A stretch of 9,694 nt of DNA from Synechococcales cyanobacterium PMM_0073. Lineage in GTDB: Bacteria > Cyanobacteriota > Cyanobacteriia > Elainellales > Elainellaceae. A program made the translations under genes and the position numbers. The notes below the pieces were generated by a model. That model was not told the origin of the DNA, searched no databases, and saw only the letters and a list, made by a program, of their open reading frames with translations. Positions 1 to 5,291 of this stretch are shown in pieces. The stretch is from assembly GCA_949127695.1 (NCBI GenBank), contig CASBQH010000471.1, positions 1 to 9,694 on the forward strand. The letters run 5' to 3'. Each line of letters opens with the position of its first letter. Within the stretch, counting starts at the first letter, position 1.

Positions 1-22
1 ACACAGGTTTGACCCGTTTCTT

Positions 23-124
23 GGCTAAGGGACTTGCGTCAAAATAAAATACCAGGTAGACAACGAATCTCAGGAGCCTTGAATAAATTGATTGGTATGC
101 TATTAGCCCGCAAGTCCCTTAGGC
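23..124. repeat. Inverted-repeat element, possible MITE or IS remnant
   Basis: A perfect 14-bp inverted repeat (CTAAGGGACTTGCG at 25-38, its complement at 109-122) bounds a 70-bp interior. The pairing continues inward imperfectly: 43-46 matches 101-104 and 49-54 matches 93-98, so roughly 24 of 32 positions of the arms 23-54 and 93-124 pair. There is no room for a gene inside. A short, coding-free, AT-rich interior between terminal inverted repeats is what a MITE looks like, and from memory GGGACTT-containing ends are common on cyanobacterial insertion sequences. I see no clear target-site duplication outside the arms, so a large stem-loop or a remnant of a longer element is also possible. Confidence 0.5.
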
Positions 125-233
125 TGAAGATATAGATGAAGAAAGCTGTCTAATCTGCTTGTAGAGGGCTAATATCTAGACATCAATCTGTATACATCCG
201 CTCTGGGCGAACATCCCGTACAGGGTAATTGGG

Positions 234-249
234 GCAGATCGAGATCTGC
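234..249. repeat. 16-bp palindrome GCAGATC-GA-GATCTGC
   Basis: Two perfect 7-bp arms are separated by GA. It could be a dimer-binding operator or a small hairpin. It sits 175 nt before the nearest start codon, so its target is uncertain. Confidence 0.45.
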
Positions 250-312
250 ATAACTCTCCCAGAGGGGAGGGCTTATACAGATTTGAGGAGGGCTAGCTCC
301 GTCTAAAAAGAA

Positions 313-319
313 GTTAGGC
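313..319 (+). other. GTTAGGC heptamer, candidate left recombination point of the cassette
   Basis: GTTAGGC fits the GTTRRRY core recognised by integron integrases (cleavage G^TT). It stands upstream of the two-gene module in the same orientation as the R' core GTTATAC at 1327, as expected for the junction between the module and an attI site or a preceding attC. I could not fold a convincing attC ending here. GCATAAC at 248-254 would pair with it at six of seven positions, but the bases between do not form the expected inner stem. A single heptamer can also occur by chance. Confidence 0.35.
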
Positions 320-339
320 CACACCTTGAAAGCTAGTCT

Positions 340-358
340 TTTCATTACACTAATGAAA
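340..358. promoter_or_regulatory. 8-bp inverted repeat, candidate operator
   Basis: TTTCATTA (340-347) and TAATGAAA (351-358) are perfect complements around a 3-nt centre. The repeat lies about 20 bp upstream of the TTGACA box of the module. Autoregulation by the DNA-binding partner through palindromes near the promoter is the rule for toxin-antitoxin-like pairs, so this is a reasonable binding site for the 700-1227 product. That assignment is inference. Confidence 0.45.
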
Positions 359-367
359 TTTGCAGAT

Positions 368-410
368 GGTTGTCACTTGACAATCACTCGTTTTAGGTCT
401 AGCCTATACA
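368..410 (+). promoter_or_regulatory. Candidate promoter of the two-gene module with overlapping palindrome
   Basis: A perfect TTGACA stands at 377-382. It is embedded in an inverted repeat TTGTCA-CT-TGACAA (370-383), extended by a G-T and a G-C pair to 368-385. The best -10 at normal spacing is TAGCCT (400-405, 17 nt), which is weak. TATACA (405-410) looks better but is 22 nt away. A protein bound to the palindrome would cover the -35 box, which suggests repression. Confidence 0.45.
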
Positions 411-423
411 AATAAAGGTTCTT

Positions 424-696
424 ATGGCAAGACGATCTCACTCAAAGCCAGAGATTGAGGCGGCGTTAAGGTATGCCGAGCAAAATGGATGGCGAGTTGA
501 TGTCGGTGGGGCACATGCTTGGGGTAAAATCTATTGCCCTTACAACGATAAAGAGTGTAGATGTGGAACTTTTTGTATATCTAGTATCTGGAGTACCCCA
601 AAAAACTCAGGAAATCACGCGAAGCAGATTTGTCGAATAGTGGACAACTGCACAAGGCACAACAACGTAGATGATTCTTGCGAGGAAGAGGAATGA
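424..696 (+). CDS. HicA-like small Cys-rich protein, putative toxin
   Basis: This 90-residue protein is not one I can name with certainty. Its first 35 residues run like a HicA mRNA-interferase: a helix (8-20), then NGWRV (21-25), then a Gly-Gly-x-His loop (28-31). His31 falls where HicA carries its catalytic histidine. Near the C-terminal part STPKNSGNHAKQICRIV (57-73) resembles the HicA segment that leads into its last helix. Unlike classical HicA it has an insert with C38, C45, C47 and C51 (CX6CXCX3C), possibly a metal site, plus C70, C76, C86 and an acidic EEEE tail. AAAGG at 414-418 is 5 nt before the ATG and supports this start. The gene is followed after 3 nt by a DNA-binding protein gene, the layout of a toxin-antitoxin pair. 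A non-toxic nucleic-acid-binding protein is the alternative. Confidence 0.7.
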   Translation: MARRSHSKPEIEAALRYAEQNGWRVDVGGAHAWGKIYCPYNDKECRCGTFCISSIWSTPKNSGNHAKQICRIVDNCTRHNNVDDSCEEEE

Positions 697-699
697 GCA

Positions 700-1227
700 A
701 TGAACGAGTATGACTTTACCTTAAAGTTTGATTTCCAAAATTCCCAAGCTGATCCTAATGATTATATTGAGCAACTACATGAAAGTGGCTGTGATGATGC
801 CTTGATTGGCGTTGGCAAGAAAGGGTGTATCGCGTTGAACTTTATTCGCGAGGCATCATCAGCTTACGAAGCTATTTCTAGTGCTATTTCTGATGTAAAA
901 AAAGTTGTCCCACATGCCGTCCTAATCGAAGCAATGCCAGATTTTGTTGGGTTGACAGATACAGCTAAAATTCTTGGATGTACTCGACAAAATATTAGGA
1001 ATCTCATTGTAAAAAGTGAGCCAAGATCTCCATTTCCCGTCTATGAAGGTACACCTTCTATTTGGCATTTAGCAGAGATTTTAATTTGGTTGAAGGAAGA
1101 TAAGACATACTTGATTGATGACTCGTTGCTAGAGATTGCTAAAACTAATATGGACTTTAACATTGCCAGAAGTTGGCAAAAAATAGAGCCAGATCTTCAA
1201 GAAAATATTATGGATTTAGTTACTTAG
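700..1227 (+). CDS. Helix-turn-helix protein, putative antitoxin or autorepressor
   Basis: The product has 175 residues. Residues 3-78 look like a small alpha/beta domain: strand YDFTLKF, helix DPNDYIEQLHE, strand ALIGVG, strand CIALNFIR, helix SAYEAISSAISDVKKV, strand AVLIEA. Residues 84-104 (LTDTAKILGCTRQNIRNLI) form a clear helix-turn-helix of the AlpA/MerR type. A wing-like stretch follows (FPVYEGTPSIWHLAEILIWL, 112-131). The C-terminal 40 residues are helical and could hold the partner-binding or dimerisation surface. The ATG is 3 nt after the previous stop and is served by AGAGGAA (687-693), so the two genes should be co-translated. Palindromes upstream of the pair are plausible targets. 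Base composition is clearly AT-richer than the chromosomal genes further right. The antitoxin role is inferred from position and fold, not from a recognised family. Confidence 0.75.
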   Translation: MNEYDFTLKFDFQNSQADPNDYIEQLHESGCDDALIGVGKKGCIALNFIREASSAYEAISSAISDVKKVVPHAVLIEAMPDFVGLTDTAKILGCTRQNIRNLIVKSEPRSPFPVYEGTPSIWHLAEILIWLKEDKTYLIDDSLLEIAKTNMDFNIARSWQKIEPDLQENIMDLVT

Positions 1228-1246
1228 GTAACATTGCTACACTCAT

Positions 1247-1333
1247 GCCTAACCATGGCTTGCAGCGGACGGGCTCAATACTCTGACAATAACTAAAAGG
1301 TATTTACCGCCGCTGAAGCCCAAGCCGTTATAC
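1247..1333 (+). other. Integron attC-like recombination site
   Basis: The site begins with R'' GCCTAAC (1247-1253) and ends with R' GTTATAC (1327-1333). The invariant AAC/GTT positions pair, and five of seven positions pair overall. Inside, GGCTTG (1257-1262) pairs perfectly with CAAGCC (1321-1326). CAGCGG (1263-1268) pairs with CCGCTG (1310-1315), leaving AAGCC (1316-1320) unpaired on one side. CGG (1270-1272) pairs with CCG (1307-1309), leaving A1269 extrahelical. AATAC (1277-1281) pairs with GTATT (1300-1304) near the tip. A long imperfect hairpin with conserved ends, an unpaired spacer, extrahelical bases and a variable tip is the defining architecture of attC sites, whose folded bottom strand is the integrase substrate. 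Length (87 bp) and position just after a stop codon also fit. Confidence 0.8.
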
Positions 1334-1389
1334 AGCTTAGGTTGCTAGTGGTGGCGGTAATTGAAACTTATTTGTCAATGCTTAAAATT

Positions 1390-1804
1390 AAGCGATCACG
1401 AGTTGTTGATTCGGCAATAGTGGTCTATGTCAAAGTTTCTAAGGACTTGTAATGGTCTTTCAGGCGGATGGAGTAAAATCTGAGTAACGTGAAGTAATAC
1501 CTAAAGGCAATGTTCTGTGGATTCCACTGAGGTCTGTCAATAGGTTTGTGTCAGGAGTAAAGCTCTCTGGGCATTCTGCCCTCAAACTCGATAGCAAATC
1601 GATTCAACGCGAGCTTCCAGTCCTATATAGTGCTCCGCACCGCTATGCGAACGGCATTGTCCATTTCTTGGACAAGTTTCCAATCTTTCTCCCAAATGGC
1701 ATTTAAACGGCTTGCTAAGCTGACTGAATCTGTGTGACTTTGAACAAATCCCCTCCTTTAGCAACCTGTACTGCTTTTAGCAAGGCATCAAGCGATCATG
1801 AGTT
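1390..1804 (+). repeat. Pair of 15-bp direct repeats, 400 bp apart
   Basis: AAGCGATCACGAGTT at 1390-1404 recurs as AAGCGATCATGAGTT at 1790-1804, 14 of 15 identical. Each contains GCGATCA, one step from the abundant cyanobacterial HIP1 octamer GCGATCGC, so common oligonucleotide bias may explain the match. The pair brackets the decayed minus-strand frame. Confidence 0.35.
1551..1757 (-). pseudogene. Decayed gene fragment, unknown family
   Basis: Read on the minus strand, this frame gives 68 codons with one internal TAG (1623-1625) and a closing TGA (1551-1553). Before the stop it reads as a plausible soluble helix-rich protein (SLASRLNAIWEKDWKLVQEM, then DNAVRIAVRSTI). After the stop it reads DWKLALNRFAIEFEGRMPRE. 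The coherent amino-acid composition across the stop suggests a gene remnant broken by a nonsense mutation and lacking its 5' end. An overlapping frame (1582-1764) is open but reads as a Cys/Arg/His-rich mixture and looks less protein-like. I do not recognise the family. Confidence 0.35.
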
Positions 1805-1885
1805 AGCGATATGTTTCAGACTGCGCTCAACTGCACCAATCTTCGGTAGACTTGGATGCTCTAGAGCTGATGGTTTGAGCCTGTC

Positions 1886-2452
1886 ATGACAAAAGCGCTA
1901 TATATGCTGGCCGAGTTCAGCGACCGAGACTTTGACTGGCTGCTGAATGCGGGCAAGCGCAAGCGGGTGACGGCAGAGAGCGTTTTGATTAAGCAAGGTG
2001 AACCCACCGACGCACTATATATGGTGCTAGCCGGAATGCTGGTGGTGACAGCCCATCCAGGCGTTCAGACAGAGAATCCGCTAGGCAATCAGCTGGAGAG
2101 CGAAGAAATTGCCCGACTAGGACCTGGCGAAATTGCTGGCGAAATGTCTTTTGTTGACGCTAGGCCACCCTCTGCCACCGTCAAAGCCGCCGAAGACTCG
2201 CTGATTTGGGTGATTCCGCGCAGCAGGCTAGCCGCCAAGCTCCTGCAAGACGCCGAGTTTGCCAGCCATTTTTATCACGCCACAGCGGTATTCCTTTCCG
2301 ATCGGCTGCGGAATGCGCTGAGCCAGCTCGGCTATGCCAAAGCTCAGTTTTCGGAGATAGAGCCAGAAGTCGATCCCCAGATTGCCAATAATTTCGATCT
2401 AGCTAAAGCTCGCCTCAACTGGCTGCTGAATCAGCTGAGAGACGCCTCATGA
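1886..2452 (+). CDS. Cyclic nucleotide-binding domain protein
   Basis: The product has 188 residues with one cNMP-binding (CRP-like effector) domain at about residues 8-140. Recognisable parts are the early strands VLIKQGEPTDALYMVLAG (34-51) and the phosphate-binding cassette GEIAGEMSFVDARPPSATV. By comparison with GELGLFEEGQERSAWV of E. coli CRP, the arginine that holds the cyclic phosphate falls on a proline here, with an Arg two residues earlier, so canonical cAMP binding is doubtful. There is no helix-turn-helix after the domain; the last 45 residues are a helical tail, so it is not a CRP-type transcription factor. The ATG is the only possible start, since a stop lies seven codons upstream in frame; the ribosome site is weak (GAG). 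Its stop overlaps the next start (ATGA), so it is translationally coupled to the SirB1-family gene and likely works with it. Confidence 0.85.
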   Translation: MTKALYMLAEFSDRDFDWLLNAGKRKRVTAESVLIKQGEPTDALYMVLAGMLVVTAHPGVQTENPLGNQLESEEIARLGPGEIAGEMSFVDARPPSATVKAAEDSLIWVIPRSRLAAKLLQDAEFASHFYHATAVFLSDRLRNALSQLGYAKAQFSEIEPEVDPQIANNFDLAKARLNWLLNQLRDAS

Positions 2453-3273
2453 TTTTTTCGACCGCTAGCCAGCGCTTCTATCAGGAAATCCATCAGCCTC
2501 AAATCAATCTAGCCAAAGCAGCGCTGTATCTGGCGCAAGAAGAATATCCGCAGCTCCAGATCGAAGATTACCTCAACCAGCTAGAGCAGATAGCCGCAGA
2601 GGCCGCAACTCGATTGTCGGGCGAGAGCTATCCGCTCAAGATTATCCAGACGCTCAACCAATATTTGTTTAAAGAGCTAGGATTTCACGGCAACAGCAGT
2701 CAATATTATGACCCACGCAACAGCTACCTCAACAGCGTGCTAGACCGACGCACTGGTATCCCGATTACGCTGTCACTGGTCTATCTAGAAATCGCTCAGC
2801 GAGTTGGTTTTCTAATGGTGGGCGTAAATATGCCGGGGCATTTTCTGATCCGCCCAGTCGTCGAAGAGATGCAGCTGTTTGTTGACCCGTTTCATCAGGG
2901 CGAGGTGCTGTTTGTCGAAGACTGTGAGCAGCGACTCGGCCAGATTTTTGGTCGCCCGGTGGCCTTTCGGCCTGAATTTGCCACAGCCGTCAGTCCGCAG
3001 CAATTTCTAGCGCGAATGCTGGGCAACCTGAAGCAAATTTATGTCTCGCAAAATGAGCCAGCCAAAGCGATTACGGCCATCGACCGCCTGCTGCTGCTGT
3101 TCCCCGGTGCGCTAGCCGACCAGCGAGATCGCGGCTTGATGCACTACAGGCTGGGTCAATGGAGCAGCGCCCGACAGGATCTTGAGCATTATTTGGATCA
3201 AGCCCCTGCCGCCAGAGATGCGGCCTCCATTCAGGCGTTGCTCCAGCGTCTGCAAAACGCTGAGGCCGAGTGA
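2449..3273 (+). CDS. SirB1-family (transglutaminase-like core plus TPR-like) protein
   Basis: The product has 274 residues, the usual size for this family. The N-terminal two thirds carry the Transglut_core2 signature: GFHGNSSQYYDPRNSYLN (78-95), VLDRRTGIPITLSLVYLEIA (97-116), PGHFLIRP (129-136) and VDPF. The His of PGHF and the Asp of VDPF match the transglutaminase/protease triad. The Cys position is occupied within GIPITLSLVY, and the only cysteine in the protein is in VEDCEQ, so it is probably not a Cys-dependent enzyme. The last 80 residues form paired helices of TPR type (NEPAKAITAIDRLLLLFPG, then LMHYRLGQWSSARQDLEHYL). The family is widespread and its biochemical role is not settled. 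The start overlaps the previous stop by 4 nt. Confidence 0.9.
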   Translation: MIFSTASQRFYQEIHQPQINLAKAALYLAQEEYPQLQIEDYLNQLEQIAAEAATRLSGESYPLKIIQTLNQYLFKELGFHGNSSQYYDPRNSYLNSVLDRRTGIPITLSLVYLEIAQRVGFLMVGVNMPGHFLIRPVVEEMQLFVDPFHQGEVLFVEDCEQRLGQIFGRPVAFRPEFATAVSPQQFLARMLGNLKQIYVSQNEPAKAITAIDRLLLLFPGALADQRDRGLMHYRLGQWSSARQDLEHYLDQAPAARDAASIQALLQRLQNAEAE

Positions 3274-3357
3274 TCTGGCTCCAGGTAGCGCAGCGGGCAA
3301 GAATTAGGATATAAAGACACTAGATATAGTGATTCTCTTCGCCCTAATGCCTGCATC

Positions 3358-4842
3358 ATGAGCTTAGATTTGCTAAAAGTGACTGCGCCCAAGCCCGTTC
3401 TAGTCCCGTTTGCTAAAGCTGTTGGGTTAAAGCCGCTGCCTGAGCCAGATGCGGCGGTGACGGTTGTTCAGCGCCAGCCCGTGAGCCAGATGGTGCTGTA
3501 TTGGCAGGGACAGCCGCTCAATAGCCAGATCGCGGCCTCCCGAGATTCAGCCGACTATTTGGTGGCAATGCATGATCTGGTCAGGCGGATTGCTCAGCTT
3601 CAGGCCAGTCAGGCAACTAGCGATCCGACTCAGATTTTGGCGATGGTGTTCACCGCTGCCGAGGATGTGGCGCTGAAGCAGGCAGACTGGCGAGCTGCCG
3701 CCGCTCCACCTGCTTCAGAGCGGCAGACTGCTGACTGGAAAAGCCTGACCTCTTGGCTACTCTGGCGACTGGCGCAAAGCAGCCATGAAGCCTTGCAGCT
3801 GATTGAGGGCAGTCCAGCCCAAGTTTCGGCGGCGGGGCAGTGGCAGCCTGGAATGCTGCGGCTGGTGGTGCTGCTGGATTTAGAAACTGCCAATCAGTCG
3901 AGATGGCTTGATTTGGTGATGGCTGAGTCTGCTCCAGCTCTGCTGCCTGCCGCTCGCCTGCTGCAAGTTAAAAGCCTGCTGGGTCAGCCGCCGCTCTCTG
4001 TCGCCGCCTATCTTCAGCAGTTGACCCGCCAGTTTATTACCGTTGCTCCCATGCTGCGCGACTGGTTTGAAGGCGGCTCGGCCAGCTGGCTTATCCCCAC
4101 GCAAGGCTGGCAGTCTGGGCAAATTAAGCTGCGGTTAGGGCTAGCCTTTAGCCCAGATCAAGGCTCAGATCAAAACTCAGATCAAGCCATTGCTCAGCCT
4201 GCCGCTCAGCCGCAGATTACCTTCACGCAGCCCAGATGGCTAGAGCAGCATGTCTCGGTGGCCGTGGCGCAGCAGCTCACGCAAATTTTGCTGCAAGTTC
4301 CGCCCGTTGTAGAACCCCCCGAAACGATTGTTAAACGCGCCCAGACAGCTATCCAAGACTTGCAAAACTCGCTGACTCTGGCCAGCCGCACTTTTGCTCA
4401 GCAGGCCGTGACGCTGGACGAGCTGGCGTTTCGGCTGCTTTGGGGCATTAACCGCACGGCCTATGAAGTCATGCAGTTGACGAGCGGCCTGTCAGTGCGG
4501 CTCTTGCAGCCGGAGCAAAGCTGGAACACAGGACTGCTGCGCCTAGCGCTTTATCTAGAAATCCGAACCCCCCAGCAGCAATGGCAGTTTGATCTAGCTC
4601 GCCGCGCCGCAGCAATGCCCAAGGAGCCGCTTGCCCCCAATGCGCTGGCGCAGTCTTATGAGCAGCTCTGGTGCTGGCAGCCGGTTCAGCTCAGCAGCCT
4701 AGAGGCCAGATTTTGGCAGCAGGTGGAGCAGCTTGCCCCCGAAATTGCCCTGCTGCGAACGAGTACCGAAGTCAATATTGCGGCGGGTGAGCTGCAAGAG
4801 CTAGGCGTAGTGCAGCTCAAGGCGCGCTTTGAGTTTGGATAA
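3358..4842 (+). CDS. Protein of unknown function with four degenerate internal repeats
   Basis: The 494-residue product belongs to no family I recognise. It is rich in Gln, Ala and Leu, lacks a signal peptide or membrane segment, and is probably cytoplasmic. The sequence is internally repetitive: helices followed by a W-x2-G-x2-(L/K)-x-L strand. The copies lie at about 129-186 (LLWRLAQSS, then GQWQPGMLRLVVLLDLE), 216-265 (QGWQSGQIKLRLGLAF), 355-413 (LLWGINRTA, then QSWNTGLLRLALYLEIR) and 445-494 (GELQELGVVQLKARFEFG). Copies 1 and 3 are the most alike. A Gln/Asp/Ser-rich linker (266-285) divides two halves, so the gene probably arose by duplication. It starts 84 nt after the SirB1-family gene. 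The spacer contains CACTA-GATA-TAGTG (3318-3331) with TATAGT (3325-3330) as a possible -10 but no good -35. It converges on the iscA-like gene with 3 nt between stops. Confidence 0.8.
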   Translation: MSLDLLKVTAPKPVLVPFAKAVGLKPLPEPDAAVTVVQRQPVSQMVLYWQGQPLNSQIAASRDSADYLVAMHDLVRRIAQLQASQATSDPTQILAMVFTAAEDVALKQADWRAAAAPPASERQTADWKSLTSWLLWRLAQSSHEALQLIEGSPAQVSAAGQWQPGMLRLVVLLDLETANQSRWLDLVMAESAPALLPAARLLQVKSLLGQPPLSVAAYLQQLTRQFITVAPMLRDWFEGGSASWLIPTQGWQSGQIKLRLGLAFSPDQGSDQNSDQAIAQPAAQPQITFTQPRWLEQHVSVAVAQQLTQILLQVPPVVEPPETIVKRAQTAIQDLQNSLTLASRTFAQQAVTLDELAFRLLWGINRTAYEVMQLTSGLSVRLLQPEQSWNTGLLRLALYLEIRTPQQQWQFDLARRAAAMPKEPLAPNALAQSYEQLWCWQPVQLSSLEARFWQQVEQLAPEIALLRTSTEVNIAAGELQELGVVQLKARFEFG

Positions 4843-4845
4843 GGC

Positions 4846-5184
4846 TCATTCAGGCGCAGGCGCAGTCACCGAGAAGGAGTTGCCACAGCCACAGCTGTTC
4901 GTCGCGTTGGGATTATGGAAGCGAAAGCCGCCGCCCATCAGGTCTTCTGAATAGTCTAGGTTAAGGCCATTCAGATAAGGCCAGCTCTCAGCCCCTACCG
5001 CAATTTGAATACCCCGACAGTCGAGAATCTGATCGTTGTCCTGCCGCTGGCTCAGTGACAGGCTGTAATACCGGTCTGCACAGCCGCCGCTCAAAGCCGC
5101 CAACCGAAATAGCAGATCTGGATTTGCACTTTTTGACCTGACCCGCTGAATTTCGCTGGCCGCTGCCTGACTAATTTGAATCAT
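4846..5184 (-). CDS. HesB/IscA-type iron-sulfur cluster carrier
   Basis: The 112-residue product is an A-type carrier of Fe-S cluster biogenesis. It shows the family order: N-terminal MIQISQAAASEI helix start, SGGC with the first conserved Cys, and near the C-terminus NSCGCG carrying the CxC pair. The three cysteines ligand the cluster or iron for delivery to apo-proteins. I placed the start at ATG (5182-5184) because the family begins with MIxIS. The frame remains open to a TTG at 5194-5196, which would add four residues. AGAG just upstream is a modest ribosome site. The gene has no visible terminator before the facing 3358-4842 gene. The name is left blank because several A-type paralogues occur in cyanobacteria. 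Confidence 0.88.
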   Translation of the reverse strand: MIQISQAAASEIQRVRSKSANPDLLFRLAALSGGCADRYYSLSLSQRQDNDQILDCRGIQIAVGAESWPYLNGLNLDYSEDLMGGGFRFHNPNATNSCGCGNSFSVTAPAPE

Positions 5185-5243
5185 CACTGCTCTCAAATCT
5201 GGCTAGTCTATTATTCTCTCACGCCCAGAGCCTGGGAAAGCGC

Positions 5244-5270
5244 AAAAACGGGGCAGGCATTGCCCGCCCC
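5244..5270 (-). terminator. Rho-independent terminator of the mannose-6-phosphate isomerase gene
   Basis: GGGGCAGGC (5250-5258) pairs with GCCCGCCCC (5262-5270) at eight of nine positions around an ATT loop. On the minus strand the stem is followed by G and five T (AAAAA at 5244-5248 on the plus strand). It lies about 20 nt after the stop codon of the minus-strand gene starting at 5705. Confidence 0.8.
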
Positions 5271-5291
5271 TCAGATTTTAGCTAGGCTCAC

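Larger units (their letters stand above)
125..423. other. Non-coding leader region upstream of the two-gene module
   Basis: No credible gene lies here. The stretch holds a near-perfect palindrome (234-249), a small GC hairpin (CTCCC at 256-260 against GGGAG at 265-269), a GTTAGGC heptamer (313-319), an 8-bp inverted repeat (340-358), and a second inverted repeat that overlaps a TTGACA box (368-385). The signals after 313 would belong to the cassette that carries the following genes. Those before it would belong to whatever lies upstream. Confidence 0.6.
314..1327 (+). mobile_element. Putative integron gene cassette carrying a two-gene module
   Basis: The cassette is inferred from a core heptamer at 313, two tightly spaced genes on the plus strand (424-696 and 700-1227), and an attC-like site that starts 19 nt after the second stop codon in the orientation attC sites have in cassettes. 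The interior is AT-richer than the chromosomal genes to its right. A cassette with its own promoter and a toxin-antitoxin-like pair matches the known habit of sedentary integrons, where such modules are common and stabilise arrays. The right end is well supported by the attC fold. The left end rests on one heptamer. No integrase gene is in the window, so this may be a lone cassette or part of an attC cluster without integrase. Confidence 0.5.
1334..1885. other. Gene-poor region between the attC-like site and the chromosomal operon
   Basis: I find no intact gene in these 552 bases. They hold a decayed minus-strand frame (1551-1757) and two copies of AAGCGATCAYGAGTT (1390-1404 and 1790-1804) exactly 400 bp apart. 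I see no second attC-like hairpin and no clear promoter for the gene that starts at 1886. Confidence 0.55.

Noticed and set aside
248..319. A second attC site ending at GTTAGGC
   Set aside because: The outer heptamers GCATAAC and GTTAGGC pair at six of seven positions, but the interior does not form the expected inner stems.
1582..1764. 60-codon open frame on the minus strand
   Set aside because: Its translation is Cys/His/Arg-rich and unlike a protein, and a different frame of the same strand reads more sensibly as a decayed gene.
2206..2391. Open frame inside the cNMP-domain gene
   Set aside because: It is a shadow frame fully inside a well-supported gene and has shadow-like composition.
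2812..3300. Two minus-strand open frames opposite the SirB1-family gene
   Set aside because: They are antisense shadows of a conserved coding sequence and have no ribosome site or family motif.
3630..4391. Three minus-strand open frames opposite the 494-residue gene
   Set aside because: They are Ser/Ala/Arg-rich antisense translations of a GC-rich gene without motifs.
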